Notes: generated from the sequence alone by a model not told the origin. A stretch of DNA of 64,000 nt from Aporrectodea caliginosa (GCA_020284085.1 JACEVL010000145.1:417501-481500), one strand, 5' to 3'. Numbered from the stretch's first letter, positions 12,783 through 24,526 are shown. A program made the numbers and translations.

Positions 12783-13028
12783 AGAGTATGTATGTATGTA
12801 TGTATGAGCACTTGTTATAGCGCCCCTTCAAGATTTCTACTCAGAGGCGCTCCCGACTACAGCGCGGACACTGAATCAGAGTTTCACGCCGAAGCGCATG
12901 AGCAATTGCGAGTGAAGGACTTGCCCAGGGTCCCTACGCGGCGGCTTTCGAGGTGGATTCGAACCCGCAACCCTCCGGCTGCAAGGCACCGAACATACTC
13001 CCTACACCACCGCGCCCCACAGAGTATG
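12783..13028 (-). mobile_element. tRNA-derived SINE (family S1), copy 2, with target duplication
   Basis: Near-identical to the copies at 1.6 and 62.1 kb. On the minus strand it has an A box, a B box (GGTTCGAATCC, about 12955-12965), the GGGACCCTGGGCAAGTCC body, the AGAGGCGC and GGCGCTATAAC 3' end, and a (CATA)n tail. An 8-bp direct repeat AGAGTATG flanks it at 12783-12790 and 13021-13028, as expected for target-primed insertion. Confidence 0.92.
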
Positions 13029-13318
13029 AAACGTAACCCGGTCTAATTACTTCGAGTCTATGGTCGCATTTTGGGGCGAGGCAGACTTTGGCAATACGAC
13101 TCTTTTGAGGGCGTTTGACATCGGTCAGAAGATAACGAGAAAAGTGAAGCTGGGAACGTGACAGTGTGAAGAAATCTCGTAAATCTTGAAGCCGTCGCAA
13201 AGAGAGCGACCCAGTAAGGGCAATCGATACTTGGTCCAGCGCCGTTTCTTGATACAAATGATCAGATATAGTCCTGCGTTGACACCAGATAAATAACTGC
13301 ATTCAATTATAATATACA
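13029..13318. other. Unassigned sequence with a short open minus-strand frame
   Basis: A minus-strand frame of about 90 codons over unique-looking sequence includes QDLRDFFTLSRSQLHFSRYL and PQKSRIAKVCLAPKCDHRLE. I do not recognise it. It could be a decayed transposon piece or an exon; splice signals are not persuasive. Confidence 0.3.
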
Positions 13319-13319
13319 T

Positions 13320-13990
13320 AACTGCATACTATGCACAAAGATGAGATACATAACTGCATTGATACTAGATCCAATGATAAGATACACAACTGCATTGATA
13401 CTAGATCCAATGATAAGATACACAACTGCATTGATAATAGATATTAATGATAAGATACACAACTGCATTGATAATAGATCCAATGATAAGATACACAACT
13501 GCATTGATAATAGATCCAATGATAAGATACACAACTGCATTGATAATAGATCCAATGATAAGATACACAACTGCATTGATAATAGATCCAATGATAAGAT
13601 ACACAACTGCATTGATAATAGATCCAATGATAAGATACACAACTGCATTGATAATAGATCCAATGATAAGATACACAACTGCATTGATAATAGATCCAAT
13701 GATAAGATACACAACTGCATTGATAATAGATCCAATGATAAGATACACAACTGCATTGATAATAGATCCAATGATAAGATACACAACTGCATTGATAATA
13801 GATCCAGTGATAAGACACATAACTGCATTGATACTATACATAATGATAAGATACACAACTGCATTGATACTAGATCCAATGATAAGATACAGTGTAGCAT
13901 CGATCCTGCTATAGATACATAACTGTATTGATACAAAATCCAATTGATACGACACATAACTGCATTGATACTTGGTTCAAGTGATACGAT
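13320..13990. repeat. 36-bp tandem array, about 18 units
   Basis: The core unit (ATAGATCCAATGATAAGATA plus CACAACTGCATTGATA) repeats with almost no variation from 13440 to 13800. It degenerates at both ends, where ATACTAGATCC and CATAACTGC variants occur. All six frames stay open because 36 is divisible by three, which produces 120-260-codon pseudo-frames. There are no unique spacers, so it is not a CRISPR. Confidence 0.95.
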
Positions 13991-14024
13991 ACAGTACCGC
14001 ATTGGAACTAGATCGCTGGCTGCG

Positions 14025-14582
14025 TTATGACAGCCAGTTTTGAGTAGACGAAAATACAATACAATACAATAGATCCATTTGATTATACAAAACATAATAG
14101 AAGTCCGCGACCGGAAGACAAGAAGTCAGTCTGCCTAGAAGAGCGGAGAGAACCACGGCTCGTGAATGCTCATGGTGGAGCAGCAAAGCTTCTGTAAGTA
14201 AAGAGGGGCCACGCCCGCGAGGCAGCGCCAAACCAAGGCAGAGATCTGATACAATACTGCACTGTATGCGAGTGATACTACAGTTCGGCATTTGATTGCA
14301 GATGCAATTAATGCCATTCCGATATCTGAATGCTGGATGGCAGACTGCTGAAGTGCTTGCTTTCACCGCATCTTCTTGGGTTCGGTTTCCGCTATAAAAA
14401 CGATACTTTGTTATCCAGACATAATACAACCCATTAGGAAAGCTTGTTCGGTTGTTAGACCTCTCTTGTTGTGCTTCCCCTTCAGTTGAAAGATCCTCCA
14501 GTGGCAGGGCCACTCCTCTACCTCTGATGAGCTCTAATATTGACAGAGGCTGCTTTGGACAAAAAAGATCGTTTCGTACCAT
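14025..14582 (-). CDS. Unassigned open frame, 185 codons
   Basis: The frame is longer than chance and has a normal amino-acid mix. It includes ELIRGRGVALPLEDLSTEGE and EDAVKASTSAVCHPAFRYRN. I do not recognise a family, and no splice or promoter signal supports it. The right end overlaps CATTGATAC-like words related to the neighbouring array. It is equally likely to be a spurious frame or a retroelement remnant. Confidence 0.2.
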   Translation of the reverse strand: MVRNDLFCPKQPLSILELIRGRGVALPLEDLSTEGEAQQERSNNRTSFPNGLYYVWITKYRFYSGNRTQEDAVKASTSAVCHPAFRYRNGINCICNQMPNCSITRIQCSIVSDLCLGLALPRGRGPSLLTEALLLHHEHSRAVVLSALLGRLTSCLPVADFYYVLYNQMDLLYCIVFSSTQNWLS

Positions 14583-14639
14583 TGACGAAACTACAGCACT
14601 GATACTACAGTCCTGCTTTTGTAACTGGCTACAATTGAT

Positions 14640-15844
14640 ACTTGAGTGCTAGTGTTTACAAGCAAGCAATAGAAATGACAGAGACGATACTCAGATACAA
14701 TACAGTAATCATCACTGTGAGTGTTGTGCAGCTCTCTGGAGCGTTGCCCTTTCTAATAACTCTTTGCAAACAGTCCAGGTACTAATTTCTAATGCTGTAC
14801 AATACAATGCAGTACAAATTAAACAATATAATAATAGAATACAATACAATGCGCTACAATACACTTACAACACACTGCGATGTTACTTGAAGGCCGTATA
14901 ACAGGCAGTTAGTGTTACATGTAGGCTACCTGTTAGGTAATACACATGTAGCAATTGCAAATGCTCATTAATTTCTAAGTCGGTGTACTTAGAGGTTAAA
15001 TAAATAAATTCGCTGTTACAATAAAATAATATCATACTGTGCTTATCTATGATGTCTCTCTATATGCTTTCTCCATCCGTGCTTTCTCTCTGTATGTCTG
15101 TCTCTGTCTGTTTGTCTGTCTGTGACTTTATGTGTCTCTCTATGTCTCTTGGTATCTCTAATTACATTCTTCGTCTCTTTTTTTTATCTTACTTGACTTC
15201 TCCGCAAGTGCTTTTCCACTAATTGATTCTCTATCTTGACTCTGATCTTACTAGTCTTTTGTCATTATCTTCTGTTTCCCGCTATCATTCCCTTTCCTTT
15301 CGTCCATCTTTCTTCCAGTCCGTCCTTCTGTCCTGTTCTTTCAATAAATATCTTGGTTTCCTTCATTAAAATTAAAATGCTTTGTTCCTCTCCTAAATTT
15401 CTTAACTCCTTTCCCCATGTATGCTTTTCTTTACTCCTTTCTCTCTATTTGCTCTTTGGACTCATTCTTCAGTTTTTTCATGAGCTTTCTGTATTCCTTT
15501 CTTCTTTTTTCTTCACATCCCGTTTTTCTAACCCTTTTTTCTGTGTTTTGTCTTAAATTTGTTTCTCGTCAGCGATCAATACCTGACGCTGAGGCTTCGT
15601 CGATCTCGTTCGCCTGTCCAGCTTAGATGTCCAGTCAGACATCTCTCGGATAGATAAGGTTAATTGGCACTCTACTAATTAATGACGGTCGCTGCGCATT
15701 TCCACTCCTCCGCCGAAACTAGGTCCAGCACGCGTATGCGCTCGAGCTTTTATGAACCCGGATCCGGAGAAAACCAGACCAATGTCCGATACAAAACGGA
15801 CTTCTGTATAATAGTTTTGGACGCAGCTACGTAAAAAGTCAAAA
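14640..15844. other. No gene recognised; pyrimidine-rich middle
   Basis: 14690-14900 repeats ACAATACAATA-like words. 15050-15560 is C/T-rich (TCTCTCTATGTCTCT, TTCTTTTTTC), and poly-Leu/Ser/Phe frames there are compositional artefacts. Confidence 0.5.
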
Positions 15845-15965
15845 ACTCCGCCACTATTCGTACTTTAGCAGTGCCAGTTCCAAGCATGGATAAAGGAGGA
15901 GGGCGACGCTAATGATCTTTGTTATCACACAGTGTCGTTAAATTGAAACTGCTACCACGAAATCT
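15845..15965 (+). repeat. Interspersed repeat family B, copy 1
   Basis: The block CTCCGCCACT, then AGTGCCAGTTCCAAGCATGG, then ATAAAGGAGGAGGGCGACGC and TAATGATCTTTGTTATCACA recurs almost verbatim at 16600-16712. It also occurs reverse-complemented at 34665-34752. It is a dispersed element end of unknown class. Confidence 0.8.
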
Positions 15966-16424
15966 TAGCGTTGCAGCATCTTCGACTCTTTGTTGCAGTA
16001 TTCCAAACCAGAAAGGCGTGAGCCTCGGGCGTTCTCAGTTGCTTGTCCAATTCTTTTAAATTCATCTGATGTAATCTAATCTATTCTAATCTGATGGCTT
16101 CTATGGCGCCGTTATCATAATGTCCAAGATGCCAGTTGATGGTCGCTTAAGGTGAAATCACAATCAAAAACCATGATCCTTTGGAAAAGCCAGGTCAATC
16201 CATTGGAAAAACCAGTTCAAACCATTGGAAGAGCCAAGTCAATTATGAGTTAAGCCAGGTCAATCCAATGAAAAGCCAGGTCACTGTTTATTTCTATGCT
16301 TTCGGTCCCTACCTTAATGTCATTCAAGTATAAAATTAAGACTTTTCATTTTCAAATTCTTTATCCAACGTAGCCTGAATTTCTGGTTTTCCGACCTATC
16401 GGGTATTTACTTTCTTGACTACGA

Positions 16425-16512
16425 CCCAGCGCTCGCGAATAAGCTGGTGCCCTGCGCTTGACTTTCGAGTGGCGCTTTAGAAGTTTGCAGATTACGATTA
16501 CGATTTACTTTG
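16425..16512 (+). repeat. Interspersed repeat family A, copy 1
   Basis: An approximately 85-bp block: GCTCGCGAATAAGCTGGTGC, CCTGCGCTTGACTTTCGAGT, GGCGCTTTAGAAGTTTGCAG, ending in ATTACGATTACGATTTA. Other + copies are at 20078-20165, 23305-23378 and 29335-29425. Reverse copies are at 28690-28757, 35187-35262, 40685-40735 and 52078-52128. The end with ATTACG repeats resembles LINE/SINE 3' tails. Confidence 0.85.
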
Positions 16513-16599
16513 CTTCTCAAACGGATTCGGAATCTCGACTAGATTGATCGTGCATTACGATGCGGCGTTATATAAGTCACTGTAGATTATCCTAGAACA

Positions 16600-16712
16600 G
16601 ATACTCCGCCACTGTTTGCACTCTGACAGTGCCAGTCCCAAGCCTGGATAAAGGAGGAGGGCGACGCTAATGATCTTTGTTATCACACAGTGTCATTAAA
16701 CTGAAACTACTA
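16600..16712 (+). repeat. Interspersed repeat family B, copy 2
   Basis: Same block as at 15845-15965, only 750 bp away and in the same orientation. The same word order runs from TCCGCCACTGTTTGCACTCT to TGTTATCACACAGTGTCATT. Confidence 0.85.
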
Positions 16713-17334
16713 CTACTGCTAGAACAGATTGCATAAGACTCAATTTGACGGCAGAGTTTTTAGCACTGGATAGGTGCGAAGTTATCTAATGAAACCATAA
16801 CATATTATCATAGCGCACATTGGTGTGAAATCAGAGCAGACCCCCAAGGCTTCCATTGAACCTATCGCACTTATCATCATAGCATTAATTTTGTATGCGT
16901 GTGGTCCAGGACTCCAGGGCACATACCGTCGAAGTGTAGCCGATAGGCAGCGGTGAGCACGGAATACATTCTCTAAGGAAAAAGTAGACACTTTTTCTCC
17001 TTGGCTCAGAGCAGCTCCCATATCGGATGCACAGTGTTTGGTACTGTTCAATCAGTATTTAAATAGTTCATAGTGTAACTATTTATTTCACAATTAAAAA
17101 CAGTAACGCAAGAGAACCTATTGAGATAGTATTTAAATAGTATGTGTCTACTTGCTACTATATACAATGTAAATAATGAAATGTGCTGCAGAGAATAAAT
17201 TTAAATTTTCTTCTGGGGTAATAAGACCCCTATTTACTTATTATTATTATCTTCGAGTCCTTTAACTCTAGTTAATATATAGGCCTATTACCTGTGTGTT
17301 TATGAAACTCTAACCATTGATGTCCATGATCTAT
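16713..17334. other. No gene recognised
   Basis: A minus-strand frame of 89 codons at 16782-17051 resembles no family I know. The rest is AT-rich. Confidence 0.4.
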
Positions 17335-17442
17335 TAATGATGCTGCATTCGACATTATAACGCGAACATAACGGGTTCGAACGTCCCCGCGACGTTAATC
17401 TGTAGAGACCTTGAGCAAGTCCATCACTCACAACTGCTTAGC
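17335..17442 (+). mobile_element. Diverged tRNA-derived SINE fragment
   Basis: A B-box-like GGGTTCGAACGTCCC at about 17370-17385 is followed by GAGACCTTGAGCAAGTCC and ATCACTCACAACTGCTTAGC. The latter two match the S1 SINE body (GGGACCCTGGGCAAGTCC, TTCACTCGCAATTGCTC) with several substitutions. The tail is lost. Confidence 0.65.
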
Positions 17443-20077
17443 GCCATCGATTGATGCTTGGTAATTAGATAGTGGCGTTTTAAAAATACGTGATAATAAT
17501 ACGGTTTCTATAATTATGCAGACATTAACGCTTAGTGTACAGTCGACTAGAGACGTCGGCTGCAACTTACGGCCAACACTACCAGAATTGTAGACTATGC
17601 TAACCAAACGCAACTGTGAATTGCTGCACTTTGCTGCACGCTCGTTATGTGTATAATAATTCTGCCGTCGGTATAGCTGCAGCTGCAGCTGCGTGGTCGG
17701 TTCTGCAGTTAATGCGATTTATTAATTAATTAAGGTAACGAGACGAGTCTTGCGAAAAGTCAATGAAGAGTGACGCGCTCTGTTCTGCATGATGTGTGCA
17801 TTTGTTAAATGATGTACGCTGATCAGTTAATTGTAAAGCGATGTTGTAGCCTGAAATTCGTGTAGAGAAGGAGAGGATGGCTGCTAGACTGGTCTGGTGT
17901 GCACTTGGTGGTTTTCATACGTTGAATTTGAGTTGATAAATAAAGAATTAAAAAATGTCTGCCTGATTGTATTATTGTTTATGGTTGATGCTAGGTAAAA
18001 AAAAGATAAATGGGCATGAAAGCGGCGATGGAGAATCTCAGAGACAGAAATAAATGGAACAATCTTGTACAAACCTCATAGACAGACAGACAGACAGACA
18101 GTCAGACAGACATACAGACAGATAGACTGAGATAATAAAATACGTGCTAACGGTGTCAAGCAGTAATGCAGTGTAACCGACATCTATAGCCTACTTTCCT
18201 TAAAGGAGCCATGCCACAATCTACCAATTCGCCACACGTAAAACCATAATTATTTCAAAATGCATACTGCTTAATGATATAATTATACCATAATTATACC
18301 ATTATGAGGGGAAATACTCATGTCCTAAAAAGAGTCTTTCTACAGCTCAGCACTAGCGGGTAAACCATTGTTCAAAATAATGTACAATTTCTAAATGTGT
18401 AGATATGCAGCCAGAGAAACCAAGTTATCTGCCGTGTCTGATCGGTATCTGTCCAACTCTTCACACACATTATCTTTACCAAACGGTATGATACATACAT
18501 AAATAGTTTTTAGACATGAAACTGCAACACAAGTTCGTCATAGTAAACAACTACAAATTATACTAAGAAATCTAATTTACTATTGTATTGTATTGCCTGA
18601 GTATATTTAAAGGTGGTAGCTACAAAAATGTTTATGGAAACGTTTAGTAAGGAAAACCAACACTGATCGTTAGCCCAATGTGCTTCTTTAATTTTGTCGT
18701 GATCGATTATGGCCGGAGAAAGGCTTGCTGGATTCGGCCTTAGCGCACTTAATGTACGGATATAATAGAGAACTTCCCACGGAATCGCCTGGGGCCAATA
18801 TATTCGAAGAAACCTTGAGGCAAAACTATTTGATCACTGTGTACTGACATCGCATCGGCACTATTCGTTTCTCGCTCATGCCTACTCAATTTCAAATCAA
18901 CTAGCTTTGCAAACAATATCGAAGCTGCCAAGTGCCAGTGCACACCAATTAGGCCTAACAAATTAAGCGAGATACACTTTACCGCTGATTTCAGAAGCAC
19001 ATGCTTCCGAACATTTCCCTATTTCCGTTCAGACCAAAGATCATGAATTGCAGAAAGAGGCAATTTTCGACGCGCCACGATTTACTTCTCACCATTATTT
19101 TATTGGGACTTACTCAAGTGGATAGAAAAGTAAGAAAACCATAAATTATAGTGGAAGAAGTATTGGTATCGAGTATCGATTACAGGTAAAAATAAGTATC
19201 GGCGATATATATGCGATGCCGATAAAATTAAACAATCGTGATGCTCGCTGCGATAATGAAAAAAGCATCGAAGATACTAAGTATTGCGATATTTTATCGC
19301 GATATCAACAGTCCTGGTCGGGGAGAGGTTAGGGTTCAATTCCGTAGCTCTTCTACTAACCCTCTCAGCAAAGTAACTAAAAAGATGTTGGGGTCAGGAC
19401 AGTCAGGTGACTAAATTATTTCATGAGTCGTCGGTTATTTTGTTGTGCAGCATAATATTATTAACAACTTTATATTTTGACCAGCGTTCGTGCACTGAAG
19501 TAGTCGGTAAACGTTTCGACCACCCAAGAGCGCCTATTGACAACTAGAACACTGCGGGCCATATCGCATCTATCGTTTCAACTAATTTATAAAGCGCCTC
19601 AGGCAGAATAACTATTCAGCACGGAAACCAGAGGGAACGCCTTTAAAGAGCGAGAGACCGATGAAGAAAACCAATAATTAGTTTAGCCATTAGCAACGGG
19701 GAAGGTAATTCCAAATAGAGGGACCCATCACATCAAACGCCCGCTGTTGGACCAGAGCAGTCCTAGTCCAAAGAGATCAAACCAATCTGAAGAGCTAAAA
19801 GAGCGAGATGAAGCTGCAGATAACGGCTTTTGCATTTAGTCTGAGCGGTATTTCGGGGCACTGCCTAGCTGGGATTTCCATATCGCCAAATTTCACCAAG
19901 TTTCCTCAAGCGTCCTCAATTATATTCGCTATTTGCCTTGTTCAGATCAGTTAAATAACTGCGCTTTAAAGGCACTATATAAGTGTTTGTTAATATTGTG
20001 TGTTTCGCTTTGAAATGGGCGCTCCCCAATAACTTTTTAAGGTAGTTTTGTGTCACATGAGTAAAAAATCAAAACCA
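17443..20077. other. No gene recognised
   Basis: Mixed AT-rich sequence. It includes a short (GACA)n run at 18080-18130 and an AGCTGCAGCTGCAGCTGC palindromic run near 17678. An AAAGCGCCTC-type hairpin relic lies near 19590. No coding region could be supported on either strand. I looked here for further HCN exons and found none, though a hand search can miss them. Confidence 0.45.
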
Positions 20078-20165
20078 ACGCTCGTGAATAAGCTGATGCC
20101 CTGCGCTTAACTTCAGAGTAACGCTTAAGAAAATACATGAAAATGTGCAGATTAAGGTTCGATCT
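20078..20165 (+). repeat. Interspersed repeat family A, copy 2
   Basis: GCTCGTGAATAAGCTGATGC, CCTGCGCTTAACTTCAGAGT and an AACGCTTAAGAA end match family A with about 15% difference. Confidence 0.8.
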
Positions 20166-20934
20166 GCTGTACGACTAATAATGCACATACATTTTCAATA
20201 TACATGTAGCCTAATAAGGATCCAAATTTGGATCGGTTTGTTGTGTGCCACAAGAATGTCTGACAAAATTGTTCATTTTAAGAGATAATAAAATAGACCC
20301 ATTTATCTAGAGTTAATGCAAGAATTTACACAAAGAGTTTTCAAAAAAGTTGATGGACAATGGAACCGATGTCATCGTATAAGTTTCGTACCATTGCTCA
20401 TATTCAGGAGTCCGTGTCCAGTCGCGGGACCCTGTTTCGCGTACAATTACTATTCAAGAGAAGTCGTTGGCTAAGACGTTGAATTCCGCTGTAATTACAC
20501 TGCGCCCTTGTCCAAGTCATGTGCTTCGGACAATAATTGGACGACGAAACTAATTTCCAGCTGAGCAGCTGCAGCAGCAGCAGAAGCAGCAGAGGCAGAT
20601 TCTGATGCTGCCTGGGATGCTTTGTTCGGGGAGATGCCTCTATCCGGCCGAACACAGACACCGATCCTCAAACACAATGGCGCCAATAATTATTGTGTAA
20701 GCTCATAAACAGTCGGCATAATCATTGTCTTCGATGTCTTCGACGCTCCTGTACGTGCACTCATATTGTCGAACGGACATTTATTCCATCACGACATTTA
20801 TATAGCGTCTCTATAAATATATGCAGTCGGTAATTCGGTCCAATTCATCCATTCAGTCCAATACACGCGTTCAACCTCACGTGCAGTGTCCTTTCTTTCG
20901 GCCTCTCTACGGCGCTACACAAATCGTCTTATTG

Positions 20935-21325
20935 TTATCATCATCATCATCTTCTTCTTCTTCTTCTTCTTCTTCTTCTTCTTCTTCTTCTTCTTTTCTT
21001 CTTCTTCTTCCTCCTCCTCTTCTTCTTCTTCTTCCTCCTCCTCCTCCTCTTCTTCTTCTTCTTCTTTCTTCTTCTTCTTCTTCTTCTTCTTCTTCTTCTT
21101 CTTCTTCTTCTTCTTCTTCTTCTTCTTCCTCCTCCTCCTCCTCCTCTTCTTCTTCTTCTTCTTCTTCTTTGTCGTCGTCGTCGTCACTATTTTCGATGCT
21201 GTTATTATTATTATTGTTGTTGCTGTTATTATAATTATTGTTGTTGCTGTTATTATTATTGTTGTTGTTGTTATTATTATTGTTATTGTTACTGTTATTG
21301 CCATTGTTATTATTATTGATATGGC
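20935..21325. repeat. (TTC)n/(TCC)n/(TTA)n compound microsatellite
   Basis: Long TTC and CTC tracts are followed by TTA/TTG trinucleotides. Poly-Ser, poly-Phe and poly-Lys/Glu frames are artefacts. Confidence 0.97.
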
Positions 21326-21664
21326 CTGTTATGCTATAGGCAATTGAGAATTTACCTCTGAAATGAAAATGATGCCACCTGTCAACTAGGAACGGGAATC
21401 CGTTGGTTGACCTACACCTGTGTGCGTGAACGCGCCATTGGTGACTCTTCTATAATTTTCCGTGCACTGTTTTGCGTATACAGACGAAATATCTAATGTT
21501 AATGACATTTAACATCATATCGCTTTTGTGAGGTACCTAGCACAAATGCCTCACCTTATAAAGGTAGCAGTTTTACACAACTGAATTTTATATTTCCCTC
21601 CTTCCGGATGTCAGAAGTGCGCATACGACCATACGACAGAACATCGATAGCGCAATTGGAGTTA
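21326..21664. other. No gene recognised
   Basis: Unique-looking sequence with no frame above 60 codons and no recognised repeat. Confidence 0.45.
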
Positions 21665-21765
21665 AGTACATGCTTCAAGGTCCCTACATTCTCGGTGGAG
21701 GCCCGAACCCGTATTCTCCGGGTTACAGGCCGAGCGACCTAACCAACGGGCTACCGTGACCCATG
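21665..21765 (-). mobile_element. tRNA-derived SINE head (family S2)
   Basis: The minus strand reads TAGCCCGTTGGTTAGGTCGC (A-box region), then CTGTAACCCGGAGAATACGG and GTTCGGGCCTCC (B-box region), as in a tRNA with a D-loop and T-loop. The anticodon-arm region is irregular and no closed cloverleaf with a matching acceptor stem is evident. I therefore call it a SINE head and not a working tRNA gene. Confidence 0.6.
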
Positions 21766-22029
21766 CAGCAGCAGGGAAGCATACGCTTCTATTGAACTTC
21801 CCCAAGAGTGAAGGTCTGGAATTTTAAGTACGTATGGCCAAATGAGAAGTCACCTTATAGTATTCTATAGGCGGCAAGGTACAGTCCTGACCTCATCTCT
21901 CATCTTACTTTTTAACTATACCTTGGTACAGTATAGCTAATCCTACCGTATACATTGCCTCAGCAGGGTATAGTTTTACAGTTGTACATTGTTGCGATTG
22001 AAGAGAGCTGTAAAATCTAGTTTTAGTTC

Positions 22030-22400
22030 ACGTGTACAGATATTTGTACATATAAAAGTTCACAGCCATCAGCTAAAATCTTTGCACTGGCTACCTAGTG
22101 GAAAAGAGAATTCTTTTCAAGATAGGGATAATTGTTAGGTATGGTTCTACATTCGTTCCATGATTAGTCCCAAGAGCTGTGACTTCTCGATCAGGTCCTC
22201 TAACTATCTCACTCTGATTATATACCAAGGACAAAGACGTGCCTTGTTAGACGTGCCTTTTCCGTTGCTGGCCCCAGACTATGTAGCTCTCATCCGGCAA
22301 ACGTCGGCTATTCAGAGTCTGCATTGACCTTTAGAGCTCCACTTAAAACGCACCTCTTCCTGGAATCATTTCCTCTGTAAGTCGCTTCCGTGTCTCCAAT
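22030..22400 (+). pseudogene. 3' relic of a LINE open frame
   Basis: With frame changes, the plus strand reads LHWLPSGKRI, later a block ending RAFSVAGPRL, and APLKTHLFLESFPL. LHWLP, the R-x-F-x-V-A-x-P-x-L-W block and the final K-T-H-L-F are the standard C-terminal landmarks of CR1/L2-like LINE proteins. It is heavily decayed. Confidence 0.65.
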
Positions 22401-22769
22401 GGCTTCCTTCTCTGCGATATGGCTTGTACACAGATTTTGCTTAATAGCTACCATCCACTGATGCCTTAAGCATCGTTAGAGGCGTTGTTAGCTCATTCCT
22501 ATTAAATTATGTATGAGATCATACGTGTATCCAACATGTGCATGCATGACATATTATGTACAACTTATTTATAATTTATATGACAGAATGTCGATACGAG
22601 GCTCCTCAATTATGTACTTCTACATTCTATTATATATTAAGACGAAAACTGCGCTGGATAGACAAGGAAAGCTAAGCCATAACTGGACCAAACCTTAAAA
22701 AGCACAAGATTTGACAAATGATCGAAATAGAAGTGGAGGTCATTCACCTCCATACATCACCGCAAATGA

Positions 22770-22847
22770 ATGGCGTCAGGAACTGATGATGATGATGATG
22801 ATGAAAATGATGACGATAATGATGCTGCTTCTCGATGGTGGTTATGG

Positions 22848-22879
<32 letters not shown>

Positions 22880-22925
22880 ATGATGGTAATGGTTGTCATA
22901 GTGATAATCATGATGAGGAGGAGGA
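22770..22925. repeat. (ATG)n and (GCT)n microsatellites
   Basis: GATGATGATG at 22785-22810 and about nine GCT units at 22848-22880. The poly-Ala/Ser frames are artefacts. Confidence 0.9.
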
Positions 22926-23304
22926 TGAAAACGACTCCCATAATGATATTTTAAAGTAAATATATTTAACAACTTTTTATTGAGCTTTACATGCAATTGT
23001 ACTCAGATGCACCATACGCAAAACAACCCAGAGATTAAAAGCGACATCTGAGACGGTCACAGATCATCAAATTCTAGCGCAAAATAAGCTGTTAAAGGCG
23101 ATGACGCAATGAAGCGTTGAGCAATGAATGCAAAGCAATAAAAGAGAAATCTTGTTTTTCCGTATTGACGGATATCAGAGCATCACATGACCGCGCACAA
23201 GCCACACGAGAACCAAATAGGCCACTGCTCGCAATTGAACCCGAAGTCTAAAAAAACCAATGGAACAGGTACTCAACAAGCACAGTATGATGCCTGCAAA
23301 TTAC

Positions 23305-23378
23305 AGCGCTCGTGAATAAGCTGGTGCCCTGCGCTTAGCTTTGGAGTAGCGCTTTAGGAATTTGGAGTTTAAGATTGC
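23305..23378 (+). repeat. Interspersed repeat family A, copy 3
   Basis: GCGCTCGTGAATAAGCTGGT, GCCCTGCGCTTAGCTTTGGA and GTAGCGCTTTAGGAATTTGG, ending in ATTGCGATTATGA. Confidence 0.85.
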
Positions 23379-23394
23379 GATTATGAATAGCGAC

Positions 23395-23610
23395 TGGCTG
23401 GTTGAGTGGATGAATGTCTTGCTGGATGACTTGAAGGATGTCCTGCTGTATGTACAATTACATGTATTGCAGGATATTTTGCCGGATGTCTTGCAGGATA
23501 TCTTGCAGGATATCTTGCAGGATGTCTCGCTGGATGTCTTATTGGATGGTTGCTGGATATCTTTCAGGATGTCTAGTAATACTGGATGTCTTGCTGGATG
23601 GCTGGTTGAG
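23395..23610. repeat. Minisatellite GGATGTCTTGCT, about 12-16 bp unit
   Basis: Repeated GGATRTCTTGCWGGATRTCT motifs give a Cys/Arg/Met-rich pseudo-frame. It is not a gene. Confidence 0.8.
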
Positions 23611-24392
23611 TGGTTGCCTTATTCCGTAATATATTTATTATTCCATTACTGGAGGTAGTCCTTATTTCTCATAACTTAACAAATTCTAAGATTAGTAAAA
23701 TTCTGGAACAGCAATAAACTCGTCAAGTTCCGTTAGAGCAATGGAGTTCAAGCGTTGGATAGAAGTAGCGGATGCGTTGGAAAAGTTAACTGGTTTTCCC
23801 ACGTCACTGGTAATACGAGAAAACCAATGCCTCAGTGCAGCAATGAACAATAGGACAATCCTGTTAATTGGTCAGAGAGTCTCAAAAGACAACGCTGCAT
23901 ATCGATTGTCCAGAGCAAAATAATGTACTGTATTGTGTGCTTTCTAAGCGCTGCGGACTCAGATGCAGAGAACCGATGTAGTCCATGGGAACTATGAAGC
24001 GACCAGAATGTTTGTTTTATATGTGTATGCATATACATGTTGTACTGTTATTATTCAAACATTTATAATGCGCCTCCAGTAGGGTCAACCGTGTAGACAC
24101 TCAATATTGCGCCTCGCAAAAGCGCTGTCTACGCTAAACTAAAATATGATGAACAGAGCTCAGATAACTTGAAGAGTCGAATGTGGTGCGCTCTCGCAGA
24201 CACGCAGACACGCAGAGCCAACCGAAGGACTCTCATCCAGAACTGATGGTTAAACACGATGCTCGGAGTTCCTGGACTAAATAGCGTCGATGAAGAGCAG
24301 CAACAACAGCTATTTACGTACTTTCTATATGGTGCATGCATAGTCATTCTTCTGCGTCATGAACATTGCTACTACATGTACCTATGAGGCTT
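23611..24392. other. No feature recognised; intron 1 of HCN if the gene extends left
   Basis: This lies downstream of the HCN exon on the minus strand. No exon with HCN membrane-segment motifs was found by eye. Confidence 0.4.
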
Positions 24393-24526
24393 ATAGTGGA
24401 GGAACGTGCCTGTGCATCATTTTTCTCCAGTCATTTCAAGTTGATGTAAAAGCTTCGTTTTCACTACCAATTTGAAGGTAATGGTCTGTAGATCAATATT
24501 CGTTCGAGGGGAAAGCATGCAGATAA
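24393..24526 (+). mobile_element. Solo terminal arm related to the 48.5-51.6 kb element
   Basis: The sequence TATAGTGGAGGAACGTGCCT, then TCCAGTCATTTCAAGTTGAT, then ACCAATTTGAAGGTAATGGT and GGGGAAAGCATGCAGATAAA is the same as the outer end of the large element at 48469. The opposite arm and the centre are absent. It lies about 70 bp past the HCN exon donor, so it would be inside HCN intron 1. Confidence 0.85.

Noticed and set aside
13307..14095. A 262-codon frame of 12-residue repeats, and a CRISPR-like regular array
   Set aside because: The 36-bp units abut each other with no unique spacers, and every frame is open. It is a plain tandem array in a eukaryotic genome.
19090..19125. FYWDL on the plus strand, resembling the HCN sequence just after the exon 1 boundary
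   Set aside because: It is on the opposite strand from the HCN exon, has no further S1 similarity and soon meets a stop. Chance match.
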